Below are positions 45,043 to 52,672 of a stretch of 64,000 bases of DNA, piece by piece. Origin of the DNA: UBA11986 sp031402435 (GTDB taxonomy: Bacteria; Bacteroidota; Ignavibacteria; UBA10030; UBA6906). The stretch is from positions 142,814-206,813 of the forward strand of contig JANNSJ010000015.1 in assembly GCA_031402435.1 (NCBI GenBank). Reading direction: 5' to 3'. A program made the position numbers and the translations under genes. The notes beneath the pieces were generated by a model. It worked only from the letters and a program-made list of their open reading frames with translations. It did not search any database and was not told where the DNA came from. Position 1 is the first letter of the stretch, and the number at the start of each line of letters is the position of its first letter.

Positions 45043-46260
45043 ATGTCTTACACCTCCCTTATCGCCACCCGCTATCTTCAATCCAAACACAACGACGGCT
45101 TTGTCTCATTCGTTACTGCCATTGGCATTCTCGGCGTTGCGTTGGGTTGTGCAACCCTTATCATTGCGCTGGCTGTGCTCGGAGGGTTTGAGCGTGAGAT
45201 CACTGAGAAGGTGGTGGGGTTCACGAGTCATGTTCAAATCCAGGGATACCAGAACACGCCTCTCAAAGACTACGAACGAAACGCACGCATCATAGAGGAC
45301 AGTATCCCATTGGTAAGGTCTGCTGCTCCATATATTTCCCGAGAGGCATTGATTCGCTCGAAAGATGGAGTGGATGGAATCCTTCTGAAGGGTCTCGACC
45401 CTCTCAATGATATTTCTGTCACAAGGAAATACATCGTTGCCGGCCGGTACGACATCACCGGGAACGAAGGCACGCCTCCGCGCATCGTTTTGGGCAGAAG
45501 ACTTGCTGGACAATTGGGAGTGGATATTGGTGAGAAGGTAACCGTTTTTGGAATCGGTCGGCTTGTGGAACAGGGGCAGTATAAGGTGATGCAGTTTACC
45601 GTCAGCGGATTGTACGAGAGCGGCATGTCGGAGTATGATGACGTGTACGCATTCACGTCGCTTGCTGCTGCGCAACATATATTCCAACTCGGAGACGCTG
45701 TTACGGGGTATGATGTTCTTGTCACGTCGGTTGACAGCGCAGAAGTTGTCGCCGACAGGATTCAAGCCCTTCTTGGTTACCCTCATTACGGGCGGACGGT
45801 GTTTCAAACGTACCGTAACATCTTCAGTTGGATTGAACTACAGAAAAAACCCATTCCTCTCATCCTTGGACTTATTATCGCGGTTGCAACAGTGAATATC
45901 ATTGGAACGCTGTTGATGATGGTACTCAGCAAGACAAGAGACATCGGTGTGCTTATGTCCATGGGAGCCACACGATTGGGAATCATGAAGATTTTCCTCC
46001 GTCAAGGGTTGACGATTGCGCTGACCGGAACGACGATCGGCAATGTTCTCGCTCTTGGCGTTTGTTTTGCGCAAATGAAATTCAGATTTTTCTCATTGCC
46101 GAGCGATATCTACTTCATGTCATCTGTTCCGATCCTCATTCGCCCCGAGTATTTTCTCGTTGTCTCCTTGATCAGTATTGCACTCTGCATGGTAAGTTCC
46201 ATCATTCCGGCCAGGCTTGCTTCACGACTGCATCCGCTCAATGCCCTGAGGTTTTCGTAG
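45043..46260 (+). CDS. LolC/LolE-type ABC transporter permease
   Basis: 405 residues. An N-terminal cytoplasmic segment IATRYLQSKHNDGFVSFVTAIG leads into TM1 (about 22-45), then a large periplasmic MacB-PCD-like domain (50-260), and three C-terminal helices (about 275-300, 320-345, 370-395) with the FtsX signature TRDIGVLMSMGATRLGIMKI. This is the arrangement of lipoprotein-releasing LolC/E permeases, which extract outer-membrane lipoproteins from the inner membrane. The following gene encodes a second permease and the next the ATPase, a complete LolCDE-type set. Other MacB-like functions cannot be excluded. Confidence 0.9.
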   Translation: MSYTSLIATRYLQSKHNDGFVSFVTAIGILGVALGCATLIIALAVLGGFEREITEKVVGFTSHVQIQGYQNTPLKDYERNARIIEDSIPLVRSAAPYISREALIRSKDGVDGILLKGLDPLNDISVTRKYIVAGRYDITGNEGTPPRIVLGRRLAGQLGVDIGEKVTVFGIGRLVEQGQYKVMQFTVSGLYESGMSEYDDVYAFTSLAAAQHIFQLGDAVTGYDVLVTSVDSAEVVADRIQALLGYPHYGRTVFQTYRNIFSWIELQKKPIPLILGLIIAVATVNIIGTLLMMVLSKTRDIGVLMSMGATRLGIMKIFLRQGLTIALTGTTIGNVLALGVCFAQMKFRFFSLPSDIYFMSSVPILIRPEYFLVVSLISIALCMVSSIIPARLASRLHPLNALRFS

Positions 46261-46262
46261 CC

Positions 46263-47492
46263 ATGCGATATGAACATTTCATAGCGCGTCGGTATCTCCG
46301 GTCAAAACGGCAACTGCGGTTCATCAATATCATCATGCTCGTATCCGTCATCGGCATAACTGTAGGTGTGGCGGCTCTGATTATTGTTCTTTCGGTATTC
46401 AACGGTTTCAGCAATGTTGTCACGCAAGTGCTTGTTGGTTTTGACCCACACCTGCGGGTGGAGGCAGCGAAGGGCAAGTCGATCGAAGTTTCCGATTCTC
46501 TTCTCGCGGCTGTGACAGCCTCTCCCGGGGTTGCGGGCGTATCGCCCTTTATCGAAAGCAAGGCACTGCTGGTTGTCCGTGGACAGAACCGCGTTGTCAT
46601 TGTTCGCGGCGTTGTTGATTCAACGGTGGCGAGGGTTTCAGGTGTTGCCAAAAGTACTGTGCTGGGGAAGTTCAGATTTGAGGATTCAAGATTGTCCGGA
46701 GGGATTGTGCTTGGACTTGCACTTGCGGACAGGCTTGGTGCGACCGTAGGCACCGAAGTGACCGTGATCAGCCCTGTCGGTGTTGATGCAATGCTGATGC
46801 AGTTTGGCCAGCCATTGATGAGAAAGTGTATCGTTGTCGGTATTTATGATTCCAACAACAAGGATTATGATGCACACTATGCCTACATTTCATTGGAGTT
46901 GGCGAAATACCTCTTCAATTATGAACGCGGGGTTGGTGGGATTGAAATGAAATTGCACAATATCGCGGATGCAGAAGCAACAAAGACATCATTGATATCC
47001 CGCCTTGGCGATGCATACACTGTGTCCACATGGTATGACTTGCATAAGAATCTCTACTCCGTGATGAAGATCGAGCGATGGGGTGCATACCTTATTCTTT
47101 GCCTCATCGTCGGCGTGGCAACATTCAATGTGTTGGGCTCATTGACGATGGGTGTTATTGAAAAAAAACGCGACATTGGCATTCTAAAATCACTCGGGGC
47201 GACGGGCAAGAGTATTACACGCTTGTTCATGTTTGAAGGACTCCTGGTCGGAGCCATAGGCACCGGTCTCGGATTGTTGCTTGGTATCATCGCGTGTTTT
47301 CTCCAAATCAATTATCAATTGTTCCCTCTTGACCCGAATGTCTATATCATTCCGGCAATTCCCGTTGAAGTCCGCTGGGTGGATTTCGTTACTGTTGCCC
47401 TTGCATCAATGTTGTTGTGTACATTCGCGTCTCTCTATCCGGCACGGAGAGCTGCTCGATTGCAGCCGGTAGCAGCAATACGCTGGGAGTAA
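46263..47492 (+). CDS. LolC/LolE-type ABC transporter permease, second subunit
   Basis: 409 residues from the ATG two bases after the upstream stop; the frame is open another 201 bases upstream inside the previous gene. RYEHFIARRYLRSKRQLRFI, TM1 with GVAALIIVLSVFNGFSNVV, a periplasmic domain, and three C-terminal helices with EKKRDIGILKSLGATGKSIT repeat the layout of the first permease. SLTMGVIEKKRD and TFASLYPARRAARLQPVAAIRWE are standard for this family. The pair is expected to form a heterodimer in the inner membrane with the ATPase encoded next. Confidence 0.92.
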   Translation: MRYEHFIARRYLRSKRQLRFINIIMLVSVIGITVGVAALIIVLSVFNGFSNVVTQVLVGFDPHLRVEAAKGKSIEVSDSLLAAVTASPGVAGVSPFIESKALLVVRGQNRVVIVRGVVDSTVARVSGVAKSTVLGKFRFEDSRLSGGIVLGLALADRLGATVGTEVTVISPVGVDAMLMQFGQPLMRKCIVVGIYDSNNKDYDAHYAYISLELAKYLFNYERGVGGIEMKLHNIADAEATKTSLISRLGDAYTVSTWYDLHKNLYSVMKIERWGAYLILCLIVGVATFNVLGSLTMGVIEKKRDIGILKSLGATGKSITRLFMFEGLLVGAIGTGLGLLLGIIACFLQINYQLFPLDPNVYIIPAIPVEVRWVDFVTVALASMLLCTFASLYPARRAARLQPVAAIRWE

Positions 47493-47495
47493 CCC

Positions 47496-48206
47496 ATGGC
47501 GAAGAAGAAACCTGTTGAGTTGATCATCAGAGTCCAGGATGTTACAAAAACATTTGCGCTTGGTGAGCAGCAGGATCGTAAACTGTTTGTCCTCCGCGGC
47601 ATTAACCTAAATATTCAACGGGGAGAAATTCTTGCCATTGTTGGCGCGTCGGGGGCAGGGAAGAGTACACTCCTGCACATCATGGGAACGCTGGATCGCC
47701 CGACGTCGGGAACGATATTCTACGACGACACCGATGTCTTCGCAATGGACGACGACCACCTTTCCCGGTTCCGCAATCAGCAGATAGGGTTTGTGTTTCA
47801 GTTTCACCACTTGCTTCCGGAGTTTACAGCATACGAGAATGTTGCCATGCCCGCGCTCATCGAGGGTAAAAGTTTGACGCAAGTGAATGGGAGAGTGATG
47901 GAGTTGCTTGGTCTTGTGGGACTGGCCGACAAAGCCGAATCAAAATCGACCCAACTGTCGGGCGGGGAACAACAGCGGGTTGCAGTTGCTCGGGCGTTGA
48001 TGAATTCACCCCGTGTTATTCTTGCGGATGAGCCGTCGGGGAATCTCGATACGGAAAATGCAACTCAGCTTCATGAACTTATTTGGAAATTGAGCCGTGA
48101 GTTTGAGCAAACATTTATCGTTGTTACTCACAACGAGGCATTGGCAAAAAAAGCGGACAGGATTGTTCGGATCCAGGACGGAGTTGTCCAAACCCCGAAC
48201 GGTTAG
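47496..48206 (+). CDS. lolD: LolD-type ABC transporter ATP-binding protein
   Basis: 236 residues. Walker A is GASGAGKST (about residues 51-59), the Q-loop lies in FRNQQIGFVFQFHHLLPE, the ABC signature is LSGGEQQRVAVARAL (about 153-167), and Walker B is VILADEPSGNLD with the switch His in VVTHNEALAKKADR. The FQFHHLLPEFTAYENVAMP stretch is typical of the LolD/MacB branch. It powers the two permeases upstream. It is the last gene of the aspS-atuA-prfB-lol run; a terminator lies 137 bases further on. Confidence 0.93.
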   Translation: MAKKKPVELIIRVQDVTKTFALGEQQDRKLFVLRGINLNIQRGEILAIVGASGAGKSTLLHIMGTLDRPTSGTIFYDDTDVFAMDDDHLSRFRNQQIGFVFQFHHLLPEFTAYENVAMPALIEGKSLTQVNGRVMELLGLVGLADKAESKSTQLSGGEQQRVAVARALMNSPRVILADEPSGNLDTENATQLHELIWKLSREFEQTFIVVTHNEALAKKADRIVRIQDGVVQTPNG

Positions 48207-48259
48207 CCTGCGGCTATTTAGTTAAAGAGATTCTCAAGGACACTCGCCTAAGATTTTAC

Positions 48260-48288
48260 TTGACAATGTTGAAGAATTGTGTTAATTA
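48260..48288 (+). promoter_or_regulatory. possible promoter upstream of the DUF3098 gene
   Basis: A perfect TTGACA is followed after 17 bases by TAATTA, a poor -10. If used, transcription would begin about 50 bases before the hairpin terminator at 48343 and about 110 bases before the DUF3098 start, making a short leader. Confidence 0.3.
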
Positions 48289-48342
48289 CTTTCAGACCTG
48301 TATGACAGTTTCTCCCCTGACTGTTGTATGTTGTAATGGTCG

Positions 48343-48378
48343 AGCCCGGCGTTCCCCCCAACGCTGGGCTTTTTCTTT
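48343..48378 (+). terminator. strong intrinsic terminator, possible attenuator before DUF3098
   Basis: AGCCCGGCGTT and AACGCTGGGCT pair over 11 bases with one wobble around a CCCCCC loop, followed by TTTTTCTTT. It lies 137 bases after the lolD stop and only 27 bases before the DUF3098 start codon, so the DUF3098 gene must be transcribed through it or from a promoter inside it. Confidence 0.92.
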
Positions 48379-48405
48379 CACAATACAAATCATTTAGGTG
48401 CTTTC

Positions 48406-48678
48406 ATGGCAAAAGTCGTAGGCAAGAAGAAACCGCAACGGCTAAAGGGATTCCGGGAGGGATCCATCCCGCTTGCAAAAGAGAACTATGTGATCATGGG
48501 TGTTGGTATTGCCGTCATTGTAGCCGGTTACTTGGCAATGCTCGAGGGTTCGATAGAAGGGTTTCTCCCGCTGGTTGTCTCGCCAATCCTTCTCGTGGTT
48601 GGATACTGCGTGATCATTCCATTGGGAATACTCTACAAGAAATCTCGCACTCCTTCCGGGGAAGTCAGTTCCAGCTAA
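48406..48678 (+). CDS. DUF3098 family small membrane protein
   Basis: 90 residues. A basic N-terminus (MAKVVGKKKPQRLKGFREG) is followed by the family's entry motif PLAKENYVIMGVGIAVIVAGYLAM, forming the first membrane helix, and a second helix LPLVVSPILLVVGYCVIIPLGIL; the helical hairpin would leave both ends in the cytoplasm. DUF3098 proteins are typical of Bacteroidota and relatives, often near cell-division or export genes, and have no proven function. The gene stands alone behind a terminator. Confidence 0.85.
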   Translation: MAKVVGKKKPQRLKGFREGSIPLAKENYVIMGVGIAVIVAGYLAMLEGSIEGFLPLVVSPILLVVGYCVIIPLGILYKKSRTPSGEVSSS

Positions 48679-49755
48679 CAGTCGGATAACTCTGATCACG
48701 ATTCTTGATTGGGGTGTTCTACCCTAGATGCCCTGTGGCCGCAATTGAAATCGCTGAGCACGCCTGCACAATCGATCTTCCAACACGTGACGTGCGACTG
48801 TTTGCTTCTGATCATGTTTCATGTAAGAACACACTTCCCAACTTCCACGGCAACATCCAGATACGTTCTTTCCACCTTCGGGATGTCGAAGGGAGGAGCG
48901 AGCGACGCCGCTAGTCAATTCCTTGTATAGCAAAGCATTGTGTTTAGCGGCTGGTTGGAGAAGCTAATGGCCAACAATTGCCTTGCAGACCCTGATCTCC
49001 AATTCCTCGACCGAGTCATAGCGCATTCCTTCGATGATCTCCCACACAAATTCCCGGCTCACGTTCAGGTCATGTGCAATTTCCGATGCAATATCTATCG
49101 TAGCCTTGAACATCGCTTTGCCCTCCACATTTTGTGCAATTAATAATGCACCAAAAGGCTTGCCAAAAATAGTTTTGTTCAATATCGAATCAAAAGTAGA
49201 AACCGTGAAAACTGGGGGGGAAGGAATGACACCAATAGCGTAGTTTGGTATTGCCAAATTGGTTGAAACGCGGACTTTACATCGTGGAAACCAATCCGCA
49301 CTTGTCGTTAATGATAATGATACGAAGGTGAAGATGAGGAATGCCGTGCATGTTGTTCTTAGATAGGTATTTCGCACTTGACATTCTTGAGCGCATTCGC
49401 TACGTTTACCGTGTAATTGTGCTTTCGGTCTGGCTTGTGCCGATCAAAAGTGACCTTCACTTTCTTGGTGATTTCCCGCTGGACCACGGAACAAAATGCG
49501 CAATGTTGATTCTCGGCCTGATCCATGATGTTGATGAGCGAAGTCCCCACCTATATGCTTGCTGTGTGTATGAGCGAGATGCTGGCCTCTTGCGCCTGCT
49601 GGCAATTCGATATCACATATGGCAAGACCAACCTGAAGCTTGTACAACATACGTAACGCATGTGACCGATGAACGGTCAAAGTTTTCCCGGCTGTGATAA
49701 CGTTTTTGGTTTTGCAATGTGAAAGAACATCATTGAACCTTGATGCAGGGATCCC
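48679..49755. other. gene-poor region before the T6SS-like locus
   Basis: Over 1 kb with no gene that can be named. The frames on both strands are short. On the minus strand, a frame ending at 49359 (stop 49551-49553 interrupts it) reads like diverged coding sequence on both sides of the stop, and a separate minus-strand frame at 48964-49377 has a signal-peptide-like start. A run of eight G residues near 49213-49220 is also present. It may be the decayed remains of a gene or the regulatory region of the injection-system operon. Confidence 0.45.
48964..49377 (-). CDS. hypothetical protein with signal peptide-like N-terminus
   Basis: 137 residues with a GTG start. MRNTYLRTTCTAFLIFTFVS resembles a signal peptide ending near SLTTSA. 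The rest is a mix of strands (VFTVSTFDSILNKTIF, ALLIAQNVEGKAMF) and a C-terminal acidic helix. The last third, DLNVSREFVWEIIEGMRYDSVEELEIR, looks like genuine protein sequence. No family is recognised, no good ribosome binding site is seen, and the surrounding region looks decayed, so it could be a remnant. Confidence 0.3.
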   Translation of the reverse strand: MRNTYLRTTCTAFLIFTFVSLSLTTSADWFPRCKVRVSTNLAIPNYAIGVIPSPPVFTVSTFDSILNKTIFGKPFGALLIAQNVEGKAMFKATIDIASEIAHDLNVSREFVWEIIEGMRYDSVEELEIRVCKAIVGH

Positions 49756-50460
49756 GTGCCAACGTTTCGCTTTAGACATGATGTTGCAGCCAAGGTGACG
49801 AATGCTGCAAAAAAAGTTGATGACAAGAACCCGGAGGATGTCAAGGAAAAGAATCCTTCTAGCGGCGCCACAAGAGAGAAAATTGTGCCGGGTGTCGAAG
49901 CAACAATACCGGAGTCTTCCGGGGTAGTAACAGCAGAACCCGACAACCAGAATGCCTTCGTTGCTAAAGGTGATCAGACAGAAACAGTTACGACAGAAGA
50001 CACGGCGACGACTGAGAGTGAAGCGATACAACAAGCCGTTGAACCCGCGTCCGATGAAAACACCATAGATATGAAAAATCCGTTCGCAGATGAAATTTCT
50101 GCTCCCGATCAGGTTGCAGTTGAAATGATCTCTGATATTGTGGTAACAGAGAGTGCTTCAACAGGCGATGTAGCTATCACAGATGCGGCAGCTCCTGATT
50201 TCGACAATCTGTTTGGCGATCCACTTTTTGTGCAAACGTCAGAAGGACTCTCTTCGTGTGAATTGGAACCTTCGATCACCGATGAGAACACTGGTCTGGT
50301 CAGCGAGCTTAAGACAGAATTGATGAAGGAATTGAGAGAAGAATTGAAAGACGAATTGCGAGCTGAAATCAAGGAAGAGCTCAAGGCTGAATTGAAGGCA
50401 AAGCTGAAAGTAGAACTTAGAAGCAAACTAAAAAACGATTCCGGAACCGAAGAAAGTTAA
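49756..50460 (+). CDS. acidic low-complexity protein with charged C-terminal helix, first gene of the T6SS-like locus
   Basis: 234 residues with a GTG start behind AGGGA. There is no recognisable family. After a short N-terminus (MPTFRFRHDVAAKVTNAAKK), a long acidic Thr/Glu/Ala-rich part (about 40-165) is likely disordered. The last 50 residues are a run of EL, KL and KAEL-type four-residue units, for example ELKTELMKELREELKDELR, a classic single alpha helix or coiled coil with i/i+4 salt bridges; at the DNA level it is a run of diverged short GAA-TTG-type units. It is followed 56 bases later by another helical protein and then TssK, so it may be a scaffold or adaptor of the injection system. 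Function unknown. Confidence 0.7.
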   Translation: MPTFRFRHDVAAKVTNAAKKVDDKNPEDVKEKNPSSGATREKIVPGVEATIPESSGVVTAEPDNQNAFVAKGDQTETVTTEDTATTESEAIQQAVEPASDENTIDMKNPFADEISAPDQVAVEMISDIVVTESASTGDVAITDAAAPDFDNLFGDPLFVQTSEGLSSCELEPSITDENTGLVSELKTELMKELREELKDELRAEIKEELKAELKAKLKVELRSKLKNDSGTEES

Positions 50461-50516
50461 CCTGGATTCGCGCAAGGGATGAAAACCGGATCCAGTCCTC
50501 TGAAAGGAGTCATGTT

Positions 50517-51254
50517 GTGGCAATACCGATAATACCTCAAATACTGACTCAGGCCGACTGGGATCGCCAGAAGGGTCTTCTTGCGAAGATGGCTGGTGAG
50601 ACCGGTATCGGAGCGCAAATGAACAAAGTAAAGGCCGCATACAATGCCGTTGACTGGGGCAAGTTTGATGCGAAGATTGCGTGCCAGAATACAAAGGACG
50701 TAACAGTGGTCGAGAGCGCTCTTGCGGATGCAAAGGGCGAGTACGCGAAAGTTGAAACCGTGAGAAAGGAATTGCGGTCACTTGAGGCCATTGCAAGGAA
50801 AACGCAGGCAAAGTTCAAGAGCAACCGTGCGATACCAAGCTCGTCAACCGATCATGTTGGGAAAATTGCAAAGGCAGCAGATCAGATGACCGTCGCCTGC
50901 AAGAGCATGGACGCGGAGTTCAAGTCGTTTGAGGAAATGAAGAAGAGAATTGTGGAACTTGGTGAGGTGTCCAAGAAAGCCCTTCAGTCGTATCTTGTGA
51001 AGTGTCAGGGAGGGATATCACAGGTGAATGCAAAACCGACAGACGAAAGTTTTGAAAAATTCTGGAAGGAAAATATTCGAGGTCTTTCGGCGGCGTTGGC
51101 ATTGCAAAAGGACTTGTCTGAACACCATGGTGCTTGGAAAACCATGAGCAGCGATTCGTTCAAACCAAAGAAAGGCGCTGATGCAAATACCATCAAGGCG
51201 AAGGTAAAGCAAGTTGAGTCCGCATTGAATAAGCTCAAAACCGCAGTCAAGTAG
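50517..51254 (+). CDS. helical protein of unknown function in the T6SS-like locus
   Basis: 245 residues with a GTG start after GAAAGGAG. Almost entirely helical by composition, with repeated hydrophobic-charged patterns (ADAKGEYAKVETVRKELRSL, KIAKAADQMTVACKSMDAEF, FEEMKKRIVELGEVSKKALQ); no membrane segment and no signal. Two cysteines in the middle are spaced widely. Its Lys/Ala-rich helices and the FKSFEEMKKR region fit an elongated adaptor or chaperone. Expected to be cytoplasmic. It lies 53 bases before tssK and is transcribed with it. No known T6SS component is recognised. Confidence 0.7.
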   Translation: MAIPIIPQILTQADWDRQKGLLAKMAGETGIGAQMNKVKAAYNAVDWGKFDAKIACQNTKDVTVVESALADAKGEYAKVETVRKELRSLEAIARKTQAKFKSNRAIPSSSTDHVGKIAKAADQMTVACKSMDAEFKSFEEMKKRIVELGEVSKKALQSYLVKCQGGISQVNAKPTDESFEKFWKENIRGLSAALALQKDLSEHHGAWKTMSSDSFKPKKGADANTIKAKVKQVESALNKLKTAVK

Positions 51255-51307
51255 AAGAGGGTTACCATCGTAGTACTCGAGAGTGAAATAGTGAACAGGC
51301 ACAAAGC

Positions 51308-52654
51308 GTGAAACTTCAGAAAGTCCAGTGGAAGGATGGCGATGTCATCACCGAGCAGCACTTCCGCAGTCTTGAGTCGTGGAGCGAGATGACACATGCG
51401 GTTCTTGCAACACAAGCGTCAGGTCACGGGTTGTTGCATGTTGTCGCGGCAGAGGGTGTGTGTAACGATTGTTCTTCGGTGGCAGTGAAGAACCTGCAGG
51501 GTACACAATACCAGATCACGCTTCAACGGTTCCAGGGTATTACCAGCAAGGGGAGAATTGTTTCCCTGTTCGATATGCAACAGTTTGACGTCAACCTGCG
51601 AACGACCGAACGTGACAGCGATGGCTTCTTTGTTCTCTTCCTGATCCCTGTGGAAGGTGAAGGAGGTGGTTCAAAAGGGGGCGATGTGACGAGTGGTGAA
51701 CCCGTTCTCTATGAACCACTCTACAAAGCTCAGGTCACCGATGAAGGTCACGACGGTTTGTGTGTTGGCCGGTTCAAAGCGGATGGCGCAATCATTGCAC
51801 ACGATCCGAATTTTCTTCCGCTTTGCTATACGATCAACGCCTCGCCGCAAAGCCTGCGGCGTTTTGAATCCATCGGAAAGACCTACCAGCGGCTAATGGA
51901 TTCTCTCGAGGCCTATGTAAAGGCGCTTGTGAATCGTAAGGGTCTTGAACCCATCTGGGTGTTCTCAGTTGAATTGTTCAGGCTCCTCAACCGGCACAAA
52001 TCGATACTCTCCAACAGCAATCAACAGTCGCAAGTGTACTTTGTTTCCATCCAGGCACTCATTGACGCAATTGTCGGTGAACTGAAATTACTTGCGTCTG
52101 AATACAAGGAAGCGAAGCTTCTTGCCGATGTGCACTCTGCGATCGACCACCTTTCACATCCATTGTTGACGGTTTCGCTTGACATGAACATGACGCGACC
52201 CTATGACGTGGTGAAGGATGCCATTGATGAGGTCGCTCACCTGTTGAGCCGTTTCCCTGAGGGTCCGGCGGTCGAGGCATCGCTTGCGATCAAGGAAATG
52301 ACGTTCAGCAAGGGCACTGCATATAACAAACTGGTAATTCAGTTCGTCGAAGAGATCCCGTATTCCAGGGAACAAAGTAAACTCCTCTTTAAGTTAAGGG
52401 ATTTCTCAACGCGCGAGCCCTCCACTTGGGATATCCGTCTTGCTCTTGGTGGTGATATGCCGTACGGCAGTCTGCCGCAGTTGAACAACCTGTTGAAGCG
52501 CGTCGGCTCGGACGAGTTTGATTTCCGGATTGAATGTCCGGGTGAGGTCATTGGCACCGGCAAGATGCGTCAGTTAACGATGTACCTGCCCCCACCTCTT
52601 GGCGAAAGCGTTGACACACCCAGGGCGCGGGTCACCGTTTCCATGGTTTCATGA
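51308..52654 (+). CDS. tssK: TssK-like type VI secretion baseplate protein
   Basis: 448 residues with a GTG start. VQWKDGDVITEQHFRSLE is the N-terminal TssK/VasE opening (W-x-x-G-x-x-I-x-x-Q-H-F), followed by the beta-sandwich shoulder region (LRTTERDSDGFFVLFLIPVEG) with a short GEGGGSKGGD insertion, a helical neck (KTYQRLMDSLEAYVKALVNRKG, IQALIDAIVGELKLLASEYKEAK) and the C-terminal domain with YNKLVIQFVEEIPYSREQ and VIGTGKMRQLTMYLPPP. TssK links the baseplate (TssFG-TssE) to the membrane anchor. Length and domain order fit TssK, although no membrane complex genes are seen in the window. Confidence 0.8.
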   Translation: MKLQKVQWKDGDVITEQHFRSLESWSEMTHAVLATQASGHGLLHVVAAEGVCNDCSSVAVKNLQGTQYQITLQRFQGITSKGRIVSLFDMQQFDVNLRTTERDSDGFFVLFLIPVEGEGGGSKGGDVTSGEPVLYEPLYKAQVTDEGHDGLCVGRFKADGAIIAHDPNFLPLCYTINASPQSLRRFESIGKTYQRLMDSLEAYVKALVNRKGLEPIWVFSVELFRLLNRHKSILSNSNQQSQVYFVSIQALIDAIVGELKLLASEYKEAKLLADVHSAIDHLSHPLLTVSLDMNMTRPYDVVKDAIDEVAHLLSRFPEGPAVEASLAIKEMTFSKGTAYNKLVIQFVEEIPYSREQSKLLFKLRDFSTREPSTWDIRLALGGDMPYGSLPQLNNLLKRVGSDEFDFRIECPGEVIGTGKMRQLTMYLPPPLGESVDTPRARVTVSMVS

Positions 52655-52672
52655 AATATCATTCGATGAATT

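Noticed and set aside
49359..49550. A 63-residue minus-strand frame with coding-like sequence
   Set aside because: A TAG directly before the GTG start and a second upstream stop leave only a fragment; mentioned as decay, not as a gene.
49444..50034. A 196-residue minus-strand frame across the start of the injection locus
   Set aside because: It overlaps the plus-strand acidic gene in antisense; sequence is Cys/His/Arg-rich shadow.
50323..50430. A short tandem repeat that might be a CRISPR
   Set aside because: It is in-frame coding for EL/KL units with no spacers or constant repeat length.
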